From: Pollutimonas bauzanensis
Lineage (GTDB): Bacteria; Pseudomonadota; Gammaproteobacteria; Burkholderiales; Burkholderiaceae_B
Direction of reading: 5' to 3'
Length of the DNA stretch: 64,000 nt
Assembly: GCF_900129885.1 (NCBI RefSeq)
Contig: NZ_FQXE01000004.1
Span: 62,001 to 126,000, forward strand
Positions 52,115 to 61,471 of this stretch are shown here, piece by piece (the stretch's first letter is position 1; the number at the start of each line of letters is the position of its first letter). The translations under genes and the position numbers were made by a program. The notes below the pieces were generated by a model that did not search any database, had not been told where the DNA came from, and was given only the letters and a program-made list of their open reading frames with translations.

Positions 52115-52984
52115 ATGTTCGCTCAGCTGATTATGAGTGGTATCGTGAACGGCAGCGTGTACGCGGTGGTCGCGCTGGGCATGACAGTGCTGTACCGCTC
52201 GACCACGGTCGTGAACTTCTGCCATGGCGAGTTTTTCATGCTCGGCGCATTCGCGGTGCTGGTGGCGCAACAATTGTTCGGCTGGACGTATGCCGGTTCG
52301 ATCGTGTTTGCGCTGGCAATGCTGTTCCTGGCGGGCTGCGCCATAGAAAGAGTGCTGATGCGCCCGCTGCAGAATGCCCCGCACATCAGCATGGCGATGA
52401 TGACCGTCGCGCTATCGTATCTGCTGAAAGGGATTTCGCGCTTTTTCTACGGGCGCGAGGTCAAGCCGCTGCAGCCCCTGATCGGGGGCGACCCGATCGA
52501 GATCGGCAGCGTCATCCTGATGCCGCAGGACGTCCTCATCGCCGGCTTTTCCCTGCTGGTGGTATTCGGATTTTTCTATTTCTTCCAGAGGACCGAAACC
52601 GGCAAGGTCATACAGGCCGCATCGCAGACGCCGCGCGGCGCCTCGCTGGTGGGAATCAACGTGCCTCTGCTGCGCAACCTGATGTGGGGCGTCGGCGCGC
52701 TGATGGGGGCGGCGGCCGGCATCCTGATCGCGCCGAACACGCTGGTCTACCCCGATATGGGGGGCCATATGCTGATCCGCGCGTTCGCGGCCATGACCCT
52801 GGGCGGCTTTGGCTCGCTGCCGGGCGCCGTGGCCGGAGCCCTTACGCTGGGCGTGCTGGAAAACCTGATAGGCGGATATATATCCAGCTCGCTGGTGGAA
52901 ATCACCGCTTACCTGGTCATCATCGTGGTGCTGATCGTAAGGCCGCAAGGCATCATGGGCGAATGGAGGCAGGGCCGTGGATAA
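52115..52984 (+). CDS. ABC transporter permease, LivH type
   Basis: A 289-residue permease. GSVYAVVALGMTVLYRSTTV and VNFCHGEFFMLGAF are the LivH hallmarks; TPRGASLVGINVPLLRNL is the coupling loop. Start ATG 52115 with AAGGA at 52105-52109. Overlaps the next gene by 8 bp. Confidence 0.93.
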   Translation: MFAQLIMSGIVNGSVYAVVALGMTVLYRSTTVVNFCHGEFFMLGAFAVLVAQQLFGWTYAGSIVFALAMLFLAGCAIERVLMRPLQNAPHISMAMMTVALSYLLKGISRFFYGREVKPLQPLIGGDPIEIGSVILMPQDVLIAGFSLLVVFGFFYFFQRTETGKVIQAASQTPRGASLVGINVPLLRNLMWGVGALMGAAAGILIAPNTLVYPDMGGHMLIRAFAAMTLGGFGSLPGAVAGALTLGVLENLIGGYISSSLVEITAYLVIIVVLIVRPQGIMGEWRQGRG

Positions 52985-53984
52985 GACACTCAGTACATCA
53001 AAAGAAACGGGCCCGATGACAGGTCCGCCCGGCGGCTCCAAGCGCATGGCGCTGCTGGCCCTGCTGCTGTTGCTGTGCTTGTTGCCGCTGGTCGTCAATG
53101 ACTATCTTCAATTCGTGGCCAACACCATGCTCGTGTATTGCCTGGTCGCCGTGGGGCTCAATGTGGTGCTGGGCTATCTGGGCCAGCTGGCCTTCGCGAA
53201 TGCGGCATTCTTCGGCATCGGCGCCTACGCCGCCGGGCTGTCCATGGTGCATTTCGGCCTGTCTTTCCTGTGGGCCACGATAATCGGCGCCGCTTGCGGG
53301 GGCCTGGCCGGCTGCCTGGTCGGGCTGCCCGCCTTGCGGGTGCGCGGCTATTACCTGGCCATCATCACCCTGGCTTTCGGCGAATTGATGCGTTGGCTGT
53401 ATGTGCACAACGACCCGGTCACCTTCGGATCGGGCGGGTTCAATATGCCGCAGATAGCCGTTTTCGGCGTTCCCGTGGACGAGCAGGGCAAATATTATGT
53501 CTTCCTCGCGGCGGTGCTTATCGGTGTCGGCGCCACCTCCCTATTGCTGCGCTCGCGTTTCGGCCGGGCTTTCGTCGCCGTGCGCAACAACGAACTGGCG
53601 GCGCTGTCGCTGGGCATCAACGTCAATCGCAGCAAAGTCATCGCTTTCGCCTGGAGCGGCTTGATCACCGGCCTGGCCGGCGCGCTTTACGCGGCGCTCA
53701 ATGGCCGGGTCTCCCCGGACACCTTTGGCATTTCCCAAATGCTCATGCACTTTGCCATAGTCATGATAGGCGGGCTGGGCAGCATGGCCGGCTCCATCAT
53801 CGGCGCGGTGCTGCTGACAGGCATGCCCGAGCTCTTACGCAATTTCCCTGGCCTGGAGGAAATCGTGTTCAGCCTCTTGCTGATCATCGTGCTGTTCCTG
53901 ATGCCCAAGGGCATTAGCGGCTTTCTGGCGGGTCGCCTGCCAATATTGCGCGAGCGCTTGTATCGGGAGAGCAAAGATGCTTGA
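52977..53984 (+). CDS. ABC transporter permease, LivM type
   Basis: A 335-residue permease starting at GTG 52977 (GGAGG 7 nt upstream). LGYLGQLAFANAAFFGIGAY and VRNNELAALSLGINVNRSK are LivM features. Overlaps its neighbours by 8 bp on each side, indicating tight translational coupling. Confidence 0.93.
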   Translation: MDKTLSTSKETGPMTGPPGGSKRMALLALLLLLCLLPLVVNDYLQFVANTMLVYCLVAVGLNVVLGYLGQLAFANAAFFGIGAYAAGLSMVHFGLSFLWATIIGAACGGLAGCLVGLPALRVRGYYLAIITLAFGELMRWLYVHNDPVTFGSGGFNMPQIAVFGVPVDEQGKYYVFLAAVLIGVGATSLLLRSRFGRAFVAVRNNELAALSLGINVNRSKVIAFAWSGLITGLAGALYAALNGRVSPDTFGISQMLMHFAIVMIGGLGSMAGSIIGAVLLTGMPELLRNFPGLEEIVFSLLLIIVLFLMPKGISGFLAGRLPILRERLYRESKDA

Positions 53985-54729
53985 GGTAAGGAACCTGACA
54001 GTGAAGTTTGCCGGCCTGACCGCGGTCGACGACCTATCGTTCACGGTCAACCAGGGCGAGGTCTTCACGCTGATGGGGCCCAATGGCGCGGGAAAAACCA
54101 CGGCGTTCAACGCCATTGGCGGCTTTGTCCGGCCGACGGCCGGCCATGTGGCGTTGCGCGGCCAGAGCATGGCCGGCATGTCTCCCGCGCAGGTCGCCGC
54201 GCTGGGCATCCGGCGCACCTTCCAGAATAACGGCATCCTGCGCGAAATGAGCGTGCTCGAGAACGTGCTGACCGGCCTGGAACTCTCGACCCGCAGTTCT
54301 TTCTGGGGCTGCGCTTTGGGCGCGCCCGGCTCGGCCCGCGCCGAGCGCGACGCCACGCGCCGCGCCCGGGAAATGCTTGGACAAATGGACATAGCCGGGC
54401 TGGCGGACCGGCCCGCGGGCGATCTGTCCTTTGGCCAGCAGCGCCTCGTTGAAATCGCGCGCGCCATGGTCGCCGGCGCCGAACTGATCATGCTCGATGA
54501 ACCGGCAGTCGGCCTGTCGCCCGGGGAACGGCTGCATCTCGGCCAGGTGCTGCGCGAATTGACGGCCAAGGGCATGACGGTCCTGCTGGTCGAGCATGTC
54601 CAGGACCTTGTCATGGCGGTATCGGATCAAATACTGGTGCTCAATTACGGTAAGAAAATCGCGCAGTGTCCGCCCAGCGAAGTGCGCAACAACAAGGACG
54701 TCCTGGAGGTATACCTTGGCCATGCCTGA
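53977..54729 (+). CDS. ABC transporter ATP-binding protein, LivG type
   Basis: A 250-residue ATPase: Walker A GPNGAGKTT, signature LSFGQQRLVEIARAM, Walker B LIMLDEPAVGLSP, switch His in LLVEHV. The LSFGQ form is common in LivG. Overlaps the next gene by 8 bp. Confidence 0.94.
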   Translation: MLEVRNLTVKFAGLTAVDDLSFTVNQGEVFTLMGPNGAGKTTAFNAIGGFVRPTAGHVALRGQSMAGMSPAQVAALGIRRTFQNNGILREMSVLENVLTGLELSTRSSFWGCALGAPGSARAERDATRRAREMLGQMDIAGLADRPAGDLSFGQQRLVEIARAMVAGAELIMLDEPAVGLSPGERLHLGQVLRELTAKGMTVLLVEHVQDLVMAVSDQILVLNYGKKIAQCPPSEVRNNKDVLEVYLGHA

Positions 54730-55438
54730 TCCCATACTGCGAATTTCCGGCGTCGACGTGCGCTACGGCAGGACCCTGGCGCTTTCGGACATAGACATCG
54801 ATCTGTTCGAAGGGGAAGCCGTGGGCCTGCTGGGCACCAATGGCGCGGGCAAGACCACGCTGCTCAATGCCTTGTCCGGCTTTCTGCGCCCCGCCGCGGG
54901 CGAGCTGCGGCTGTTCGGCGCGTCCATCAACCGCTGTCCGCCGCATGTCATCGTGCGCCGCGGCCTGCTGCATTTGTCGCAGGAGCGCGATTTGTTTGGC
55001 GACCTGACCGTACACGACAATTTGCGGCTGGGCTCTCTTGCGCGCGCCGCCAAGTCCTTCGACCGCAACCTGGAGCGGGTCTGCCACTATTTTCCGCGCC
55101 TGAAAGAGCGCCTCAGGCAGCGCGCGTCCACGATGTCCGGCGGCGAGCAGCAAATGCTGGCCATAGGCAGGGCCTTGATGGCCGAGCCCAGAGTCCTGCT
55201 GTTCGACGAGCCGTCGGCCGGCCTGTCGCCGCTGTTTGTCCAGGAAATCGGCGCCATGATGCAAGCCCTGCGCAAGGAAGGCGAAATCACGATAATCCTG
55301 GTCGAACAGAACATGCTGCTGGCCGCGCAGGTCATCGACCGATACTACATGCTGCGGGCGGGCAGGATCGTGGCGCGGGGACCGGCCAGCGAGCTCGAAA
55401 AAGACCACGAGGAATTGGCCCGTGAATATTATCTTTGA
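54722..55438 (+). CDS. ABC transporter ATP-binding protein, LivF type
   Basis: A 238-residue ATPase: Walker A GTNGAGKTT, signature MSGGEQQMLAIGRAL, Walker B VLLFDEPSAGLSP, LVEQNM switch. Start ATG 54722 overlaps the LivG stop; the longer frame is inside livG. Last gene of the 47831-55438 operon. Confidence 0.94.
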   Translation: MPDPILRISGVDVRYGRTLALSDIDIDLFEGEAVGLLGTNGAGKTTLLNALSGFLRPAAGELRLFGASINRCPPHVIVRRGLLHLSQERDLFGDLTVHDNLRLGSLARAAKSFDRNLERVCHYFPRLKERLRQRASTMSGGEQQMLAIGRALMAEPRVLLFDEPSAGLSPLFVQEIGAMMQALRKEGEITIILVEQNMLLAAQVIDRYYMLRAGRIVARGPASELEKDHEELAREYYL

Positions 55439-55473
55439 AGATCCCGCGGAAGCCGCCTTCGGGATGGCAATGC

Positions 55474-56007
55474 CTATGCGGGCGAGCGCTCGTCGTCGAT
55501 GTGTATGCCCAGCGCTTCCAGGAAGCGCGAAACCATGTTGTAGCTGGCCACCGTCGCAACCAGCTCGACCAGTTCGCGCTCGTCGAAATGCGCTTTCAGA
55601 TTGTCTATGGTCGCCTTGTCGACCTGGACGTTCCTGGTCATTTCATCGGTCAGCGCCAGCACCCGCTTTTCCTTTTCGCTGAACTGGTCCGAGGCTTGCC
55701 AATCGGACAGCGCGTCGATCTGGGCCTGGGTGACGCCTTCTTTCAGGGCGATGGGCACATGCTGGGCGGCCTCGTAGTCGGCCCCGTTGATGATGGCGAC
55801 GCGCACGATCACCAGTTCGCGCAATGCGCCATTCAGGCTGCATTTCTGGCGGATGGCGGTCAGGTAATTGAGCCAGCCCTCGGCCACCGGCGGGCTGTGC
55901 AAAAGCATCTGGTACAAGTGCAGCACGCTGCCGCGTTCCTTGGTGATGCGCTCCACCAGGGGTTGTATCGGCTCGCTGCTCAGCGATGCATAAGGTAGTC
56001 TTGCCAT
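55474..56007 (-). CDS. Carboxymuconolactone decarboxylase/AhpD-like protein without CxxC
   Basis: A 177-residue all-helical AhpD-fold protein. CSLNGALRELVIVRVAIIN and the helix that follows fit the family, but the redox or catalytic CxxC...H region reads NGADYEAAQH with no Cys. A peroxidase role is therefore unlikely; a decarboxylase-like or other hydrolytic role is possible. Convergent with the ABC operon and separate from the CoA-transferase gene. Confidence 0.82.
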   Translation of the reverse strand: MARLPYASLSSEPIQPLVERITKERGSVLHLYQMLLHSPPVAEGWLNYLTAIRQKCSLNGALRELVIVRVAIINGADYEAAQHVPIALKEGVTQAQIDALSDWQASDQFSEKEKRVLALTDEMTRNVQVDKATIDNLKAHFDERELVELVATVASYNMVSRFLEALGIHIDDERSPA

Positions 56008-56163
56008 TGTCTTGATGACCCTGAATTAATCCGAAGCCTGCCGCCGCCCGGGCGGGCGCCCGGCGCGGTGTGAACATTGGGCAGTTTAGCATCAGGTCCG
56101 GCGGTATCGGCGGCGCTGGCCTTCAAGGCTGCGGCCGCGATTCGGGGCAATATGAGGCCGCCG

Positions 56164-57393
56164 TCATATTGCGTTTTCCTGCCGCAGCTTTTCTATGTCC
56201 TGCTCGGAGTAGCCCAGTTCGCGCAGCACTTCGGCGCTATGCTGGCCCAGCGTGGGCGGCGGGGAATCGACGGCCAGCGCCTGGCCATCCAGCCTGAAAC
56301 CCGTGCGCGCCACGCGTATGTCCCGGCCCACTCCCGGCACGTCGCTGAACCGCCCTATCATGCCGCGCTCTTGTATCTGGGGATGCGCCACGGCCTCTTC
56401 CACGCTATAGACCGGCCCTGACGGAACGCCGGCGCTGGTCAACAGCTCCCACCAGTGCAGCGAAGTCTGCGCGGCCAGCGCCAGCTCTATTTCTTCTTTG
56501 AGTTCATAGCGGTGCTGCAAACGGGCCTGCCGCTGCGAAAACCTCGGATCGGCGGCCAGTTCCGGGCGGCCGATCACCTGGCACAACGCTTCGAACTGTT
56601 CTTGCTTGTTGGCCGCGATGTTGAGCATGCCTTGCCCGGTCTGGAAGGTGCCGGAAGGACTCGCGGTGATGTTTTCATTGCCCATGGGCTCGGGCGCGTG
56701 GCCGGCATTGAGCAGATTGGAAAGCGCCCACCCCATGGTCGAGATGGTGGCTTCCAGCATGGAAACATCGATGAACCGGGCTTGCTGGCGATCTTTTTCG
56801 GCGAGGGCGGCAGCCACGGCGAATGCGGCGGTCATGCCGCCTATGGTGTCGGCAATGGGATAGCCGACGCGATAAGGAGCCGTCCCGGCATCGCCGGTGA
56901 TGCTCATGGCTCCCGACATGCCCTGGACGATTTGATCGTAAGCCGGCAAGTTGCGCAGGGGGCCGTTTTGCCCAAAGCCGGAAATGGCGCAATAAACGAG
57001 CCGGGGGCGTTCAGCCCGGAGGCGTTCGAAACCAAGCCCGAGGCGTTCCATGACGCCGGGACGGAAATTCTCGACGACGACATCGGCGGTCCGCAAGAGC
57101 CGCAAGAAAGCCTCTTTGCCCGAAGGATGCTTCAAATTGATCGTGATCGACTTCTTCCCGGCGTTCTGGGCCAGGAAGGACACCCCCATCAAGCCCTTGT
57201 TCAACTCATGGTCGGCGCCCAGCTGGCGCGCCAGGTCGCCGGTGCCGGGCGTTTCCACTTTGATGACCTCAGCGCCCATATGCGCGAGCTGATGGCAGCA
57301 GAAAGGGCCCGCGAGAACATTGGTCAGGTCCAGAACGCGTATGTCCCGCAAGGGCCTGGACATCGGCGCGGCCGGCGTATCATCGCAATTCAT
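56164..57393 (-). CDS. Class III CoA transferase (CaiB/BaiF family)
   Basis: A 409-residue family III CoA transferase. LDLTNVLAGPFCCHQLAHMG, IKVETPGTGDLAR and NLPAYDQIVQGMSG with the catalytic Asp. ATG at 57393 preferred over a TTG six bases upstream. Stands alone, with gaps of 156 and 230 bp; the larger gap (57394-57623) shows nothing recognisable. About as long as the 5532 protein but in a different branch. Confidence 0.9.
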   Translation of the reverse strand: MNCDDTPAAPMSRPLRDIRVLDLTNVLAGPFCCHQLAHMGAEVIKVETPGTGDLARQLGADHELNKGLMGVSFLAQNAGKKSITINLKHPSGKEAFLRLLRTADVVVENFRPGVMERLGLGFERLRAERPRLVYCAISGFGQNGPLRNLPAYDQIVQGMSGAMSITGDAGTAPYRVGYPIADTIGGMTAAFAVAAALAEKDRQQARFIDVSMLEATISTMGWALSNLLNAGHAPEPMGNENITASPSGTFQTGQGMLNIAANKQEQFEALCQVIGRPELAADPRFSQRQARLQHRYELKEEIELALAAQTSLHWWELLTSAGVPSGPVYSVEEAVAHPQIQERGMIGRFSDVPGVGRDIRVARTGFRLDGQALAVDSPPPTLGQHSAEVLRELGYSEQDIEKLRQENAI

Positions 57394-57623
57394 AAGCAAT
57401 TCCGTAAATCTTCTTGCAAGTCGTCATCCCATTCGGACATGTGTGTCCCAGCCTGGATTCCCATTGATATCGTTCTGTCTTATGAAACATAATTTCTTAA
57501 GATAGAATATTGTCACGGTTTCCAGGACATGTCAAGATCGGCCAGGCACGGCGGATGTGCCGGGACGCTCAAGGATTTGCGGATTTTTGGCTGAAGCAGG
57601 GCCGCCTGGCGCCTGCCCGCGTC

Positions 57624-58685
57624 TTATGCCATTCCCAGCCGCTCGCGCTGGTAGCTGCCGTCCTGCACGCGATGGCACCATTCCTGGTTCGCCAGATACC
57701 ATTGCACGGTCTTGCGCAAGCCGGACTCGAAGGTTTCCCGCGGCGCCCAGCCCAGTTCGCGCTGGATTTTCGCGGCGTCGATGGCGTAGCGCATATCGTG
57801 GCCGGGGCGGTCCTTCACATGGGTGATCAGGTCGCCATACCGGGCCAGGCCCGCGGGCCTGGCCGGCGCCAGTTCGTCCAGCAACAGGCAGATGGCCCGC
57901 ACCACTTCAATATTCCGCTTTTCATTATGGCCGCCGATATTGTAGGTGTCGCCCGCCCTGCCCTGTGTGACGACCTGGTACAGGGCGCGGGCGTGGTCCT
58001 CCACGTACAGCCAGTCGCGGACCTGATCGCCCCGGCCATAGACCGGCAGCGGCTTGCCTTCCAGGGCATTGAGTATCACCAGCGGGATGAGTTTTTCGGG
58101 AAAATGGTAGGGACCATAGTTGTTCGAGCAATTGGTGATGAGCGTGGGCAGGCCATAGGTGCGGCGCCAGGCCCGCACCAGGTGGTCGGAACTGGCCTTG
58201 CTGGCGGAATAGGGCGAACTGGGATCGTAAGGCGTGGTTTCGGTGAAAAGCGCCAGCGGGTCCTGCAGGTCTCCATAGACCTCGTCGGTCGATATGTGGT
58301 GGAAGCGGAAATGCCCCCTGGCGCCCTCGTCCAGCTCTTGCCAGTATTGGCGGGCCGCTTCCAGCAAAGTATAAGTGCCGACGATATTGGTCTCGACAAA
58401 AGCGGCGGGGCCGTCGATGGAACGGTCCACATGCGATTCGGCGGCCAGATGCATGACGGCTTGCGGCCGGTGCTGCCGGAAGATGCGCTGCAGCGCCGCG
58501 CCATCGCAGATGTCCACCTGTTCGAAAGCATAGCGCTTGCTGAGGGCCGCGTCGGCCAGCGATTCCAGATTGCCGGCGTAGGTGAGCTTGTCCACATTCA
58601 CCACCGCATCGTCCGTCTGGCCGATGATATGGCGGATGACTGCCGAACCGATAAAGCCGGCGCCGCCGGTAACGAGAATTTTCAT
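57624..58685 (-). CDS. rfbB: dTDP-glucose 4,6-dehydratase
   Basis: A 353-residue extended SDR. NAD loop GGAGFIG (7-13), active-site Thr133-Asp134-Glu135 in HISTDEVYG, Tyr159 and Lys163 in YSASK, substrate loop [16 protein letters not shown]. It makes dTDP-4-keto-6-deoxyglucose for rhamnose and other surface sugars. No rfbA, rfbC or rfbD is near, so it is an orphan copy among catabolic genes. Start ATG 58685. Confidence 0.95.
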   Translation of the reverse strand: MKILVTGGAGFIGSAVIRHIIGQTDDAVVNVDKLTYAGNLESLADAALSKRYAFEQVDICDGAALQRIFRQHRPQAVMHLAAESHVDRSIDGPAAFVETNIVGTYTLLEAARQYWQELDEGARGHFRFHHISTDEVYGDLQDPLALFTETTPYDPSSPYSASKASSDHLVRAWRRTYGLPTLITNCSNNYGPYHFPEKLIPLVILNALEGKPLPVYGRGDQVRDWLYVEDHARALYQVVTQGRAGDTYNIGGHNEKRNIEVVRAICLLLDELAPARPAGLARYGDLITHVKDRPGHDMRYAIDAAKIQRELGWAPRETFESGLRKTVQWYLANQEWCHRVQDGSYQRERLGMA

Positions 58686-58771
58686 GGAAGCCAAGGCCTG
58701 GAAGCGTGAAGGATCTGATTCCGGGATTATAGGAGACGCGGCGGCCGCCCGGCCCTGGCGGAAATCAGGCT

Positions 58772-59293
58772 CTACTTCGCGCCGGGATGCAGCCCCAGCA
58801 CATTCGCGCCGATCTCGGGATCGACGAAGCGCTCCAGCCGCTGCGGATGCAGGATCACCGTGATTTCGGAGGAGCCGGTGCCCACGGTCAGGCCCAGCAG
58901 GTGTCCGCCCGCGCCGACGAAAGTGCCGTCGGTGACGATGCCATGGGCGTGGATCGAGGGCTTGCCCTCTTTCCAGGCGATGGTGCCCGTCAGGTTGGCC
59001 ATTTCCACATCCTTGAAGGTCTTGGGATTGAAGACCTTCTTGGAAAAGTCATAGAAACCGAAGGTCGCCTCGCGCATGAAGCCGATGCCGACGATGCTTG
59101 CGCTGGGAATCTGTTCGACCACGGCCAGCCGCTCCAGGTGAGCGATCACGTCATCGCCATTGCGCAGCACCATCAGGTAGCCGGTCGGGGTCCGCATGTA
59201 TTTGCCCGTAAGGTTCTGGGCCATGGCCGGGCCGCTCCACGCGACGGCCGCCGCTAGGACCAGAAACAAGGGAGGGATTTTCTTGAAGAACAT
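58772..59293 (-). CDS. Exported PPC/DUF296-domain protein
   Basis: A 173-residue protein with a signal peptide (about 1-25, PAMA|QNLT) and a single PPC/DUF296 domain: [51 protein letters not shown] with the conserved His pair. PPC domains form trimers and in plants accompany AT-hooks; prokaryotic ones are single-domain and mostly cytoplasmic. Function unknown. It is 57 bp after the Bug gene and may be co-transcribed with it. Confidence 0.8.
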   Translation of the reverse strand: MFFKKIPPLFLVLAAAVAWSGPAMAQNLTGKYMRTPTGYLMVLRNGDDVIAHLERLAVVEQIPSASIVGIGFMREATFGFYDFSKKVFNPKTFKDVEMANLTGTIAWKEGKPSIHAHGIVTDGTFVGAGGHLLGLTVGTGSSEITVILHPQRLERFVDPEIGANVLGLHPGAK

Positions 59294-59350
59294 GGGTATG
59301 CCTCGATTTATCGTGTTTTAGGGATACAAAGATATGCGGCCTGGGCGCCG

Positions 59351-60334
59351 TCAGTTGTTGACGTCCAGCCTGCCTGCGAGCTTGCCGTAAAAAACATCTT
59401 CCTTTGCCATGACGGCTTCGAGCGTCGCGGCATCGGCATAGGAATCCGTGCGGAAACGAAGCTTGGCGAGCGTGTCCAGCCAGGCAGGCTCCTTCACCGC
59501 CTTGGCTGCCGCTACCCTGAGAACCGCCATCACGGAGGCGGGAGTATTCTTGGGCGCAGCCAGCCCACGCCACATTTCGACTGAAACGTCTATGCCCAGC
59601 TCTTTGAGAGTGGGCACCGACTCGAACCCGCGTTCCCGCTTGTCCGCCATGACTGCCAATATGCGCAGCTTGCCGGCATCGACGTAGGTCGACGCTTCGG
59701 CGGTGCTGACGCTGACCGCGTCGATATGCCCGCCCAGCAGGGCGAGCAGCGCCGGCGCGCCTCCGGGAAAAGGAATCTCGTTGTAGCGCGTGCCGCTGGC
59801 CGCGGCGAATGCCGCCGCCGCCATATGCCATGTGGATCCGACCCCGGCATTGCCGATCGACAGCACGCCGGGCTGCGCCCGCGCCTTGGCCAGAAAATCT
59901 TCCAGCGTGCGGGCGGGGTCGTCCGCACGCACGACGATGGCGGCGGGGTCGGAATTCAGGCCGGCGACAGGCGCCAGATCCGTATACGAGAACTTGGCCA
60001 TGCCCAGGTGCCGCAGGATCACCAGTTCGCTGGTGGCCAGCACCAGGCGGTAGCCGTCGGGCTGGGCGCGAATGACGTCTCCGATGCCGATCGCGCCGGA
60101 TGCGCCTGGCTTGTTGACGACGACGACGGGCTGCGGCAAATGCTTGGCCACCGCGCTCGAGAATGCCCGCGCGACGACATCGGCGCCTCCGCCCGCCTGC
60201 CACGGAACGACCAGCTCGATGCTGCGCTGGGGAAAATCGCCGTCCTCGGCGGCGAACGCCGGGGACGGCGCGGCCAATAAGGCGAACAGCGCGGGCAGGA
60301 GCCCGAGCATGAGGCGGCGCTGGCGGTGGATCAT
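59351..60334 (-). CDS. Bug/TctC-family periplasmic binding protein
   Basis: A 327-residue receptor with signal peptide (about 1-28, AFAA|EDGD). VVPWQAGGGADVVARA, NKPGASGAIGIGDVI. The usual H-x-PY-x-G loop is replaced by NEIPFPGGAPALLALLGGH, making it one of the more divergent Bug proteins here. AGGAG lies before the ATG. Confidence 0.9.
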   Translation of the reverse strand: MIHRQRRLMLGLLPALFALLAAPSPAFAAEDGDFPQRSIELVVPWQAGGGADVVARAFSSAVAKHLPQPVVVVNKPGASGAIGIGDVIRAQPDGYRLVLATSELVILRHLGMAKFSYTDLAPVAGLNSDPAAIVVRADDPARTLEDFLAKARAQPGVLSIGNAGVGSTWHMAAAAFAAASGTRYNEIPFPGGAPALLALLGGHIDAVSVSTAEASTYVDAGKLRILAVMADKRERGFESVPTLKELGIDVSVEMWRGLAAPKNTPASVMAVLRVAAAKAVKEPAWLDTLAKLRFRTDSYADAATLEAVMAKEDVFYGKLAGRLDVNN

Positions 60335-60752
60335 TTGCAGTCTCCTCTGGCCGAAACGAAACCTGGCACAGGCTGCGCACGGCTCTTTTATGGTTGAAGT
60401 TTCAAGGTCGAACGGGTGATCGGAATGCGGCTATCGCTGGGCACGCGCAGAGCGCATGCTGGTTCAGCGCCAGTATATGGGTGGGGGCAGGCAGCTCAAA
60501 ACGAGAAATTCTCAAACATCGTCGAGAAAAACTCGCCTATCCCTTGCGCCTGGAATCCGCGTGGCGGCCTGCGCACAAGCCCCGGGCGCGGTGCCGCCAA
60601 ACGCCGCGCCCGCGCTTGCCGAGCGGCTTGCGGGGCGGCTTGACAGCCGCCAAGACGCGGAACTAACATTCGCCGCGTTCGTTTTATGAGTTATTGTTCC
60701 CGCAACGAACAGTAATGCCCGGAGCCAGCCCAGCGAGGCATTGGAAAACAAA
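60335..60752. other. 418-bp gap with promoter-like DNA
   Basis: Separates the divergent Bug and SDR genes. It contains the inverted repeat at 60691-60715. Plus-strand frames across it (to 60689) have no recognisable motif and are very Arg/Ala-rich, as expected of chance frames in GC-rich DNA. Confidence 0.6.
60691..60715. promoter_or_regulatory. Inverted repeat upstream of SDR gene
   Basis: TTATTGTTC (60691-60699) and GAACAGTAA (60707-60715) pair with one mismatch over 9 bp, 7-bp spacer, 37 bp before the SDR start. Candidate operator; no regulator gene is adjacent. Confidence 0.4.
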
Positions 60753-61448
60753 ATGGAAAGAGTATTGATCACCGGCGGCGCCTCTGGCATAGGCGCCGCG
60801 ACCGCGCAGCGATGCCGCGATGAAGGGTTCGAGGTCGTGATCATCGATCGCGCCGGCGACGGCATCATCGCCGATCTGTCCGATCCCGCCGAAACAGCGC
60901 GCGCCCTGCGGCAAGCCCTGGCCGGCGGCCCCATCACCCGCCTGGTCAACAATGTCGGCATCATCTGCCCGGCCGGCGCCGATGAGCAGACGCTGGATGA
61001 ACTGGAGCTGACGTTCTCGCTCAACCTGCGCTGCGCCTTCCAGTGCATGCAAGCGCTGCTGCCCGGCATGAAAGCCGCAAGCTTTGGGCGTATCGTCAAC
61101 ATGTCGTCGCGCGCCGCGCTAGGCAAGGAACTGCGCACCGCCTATGCCGCCACCAAGGCCGGCCTGATCGGGATGACGCGCGTCTGGGCGCTGGAATTGG
61201 GCGAGCACGGGATCACAGCCAACGCCATCGGGCCTGGTCCGATCCGCACCGAATTGTTCGAGCGCGGCAATCCGCCAGACGCCCCGCGCACGCAGGCGAT
61301 CATCAATGCCGTGCCCGTGCGGCGCATAGGCACGCCGGAAGACATCGCGCACGCCGTGTCGTATTTCCTGGACAGCCGCTGCGGGTTTACAACCGGCCAG
61401 GTGCTTTATGTATGCGGCGGCATGACCGTCGGCGTGGCCGGCATCTGA
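60753..61448 (+). CDS. SDR-family oxidoreductase
   Basis: A 231-residue classical SDR. TGGASGIG (7-14), NNVG, active-site Ser in NMSSRAALG, Tyr and Lys in AYAATKAGL. C-terminus FTTGQVLYVCGGMTVG is typical. Start ATG 60753 preferred over a TTG four codons upstream. Stands alone between divergent and convergent genes; substrate unknown. Confidence 0.9.
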   Translation: MERVLITGGASGIGAATAQRCRDEGFEVVIIDRAGDGIIADLSDPAETARALRQALAGGPITRLVNNVGIICPAGADEQTLDELELTFSLNLRCAFQCMQALLPGMKAASFGRIVNMSSRAALGKELRTAYAATKAGLIGMTRVWALELGEHGITANAIGPGPIRTELFERGNPPDAPRTQAIINAVPVRRIGTPEDIAHAVSYFLDSRCGFTTGQVLYVCGGMTVGVAGI

Positions 61449-61471
61449 CAGCGAGACATGCCTTAAGCGCC

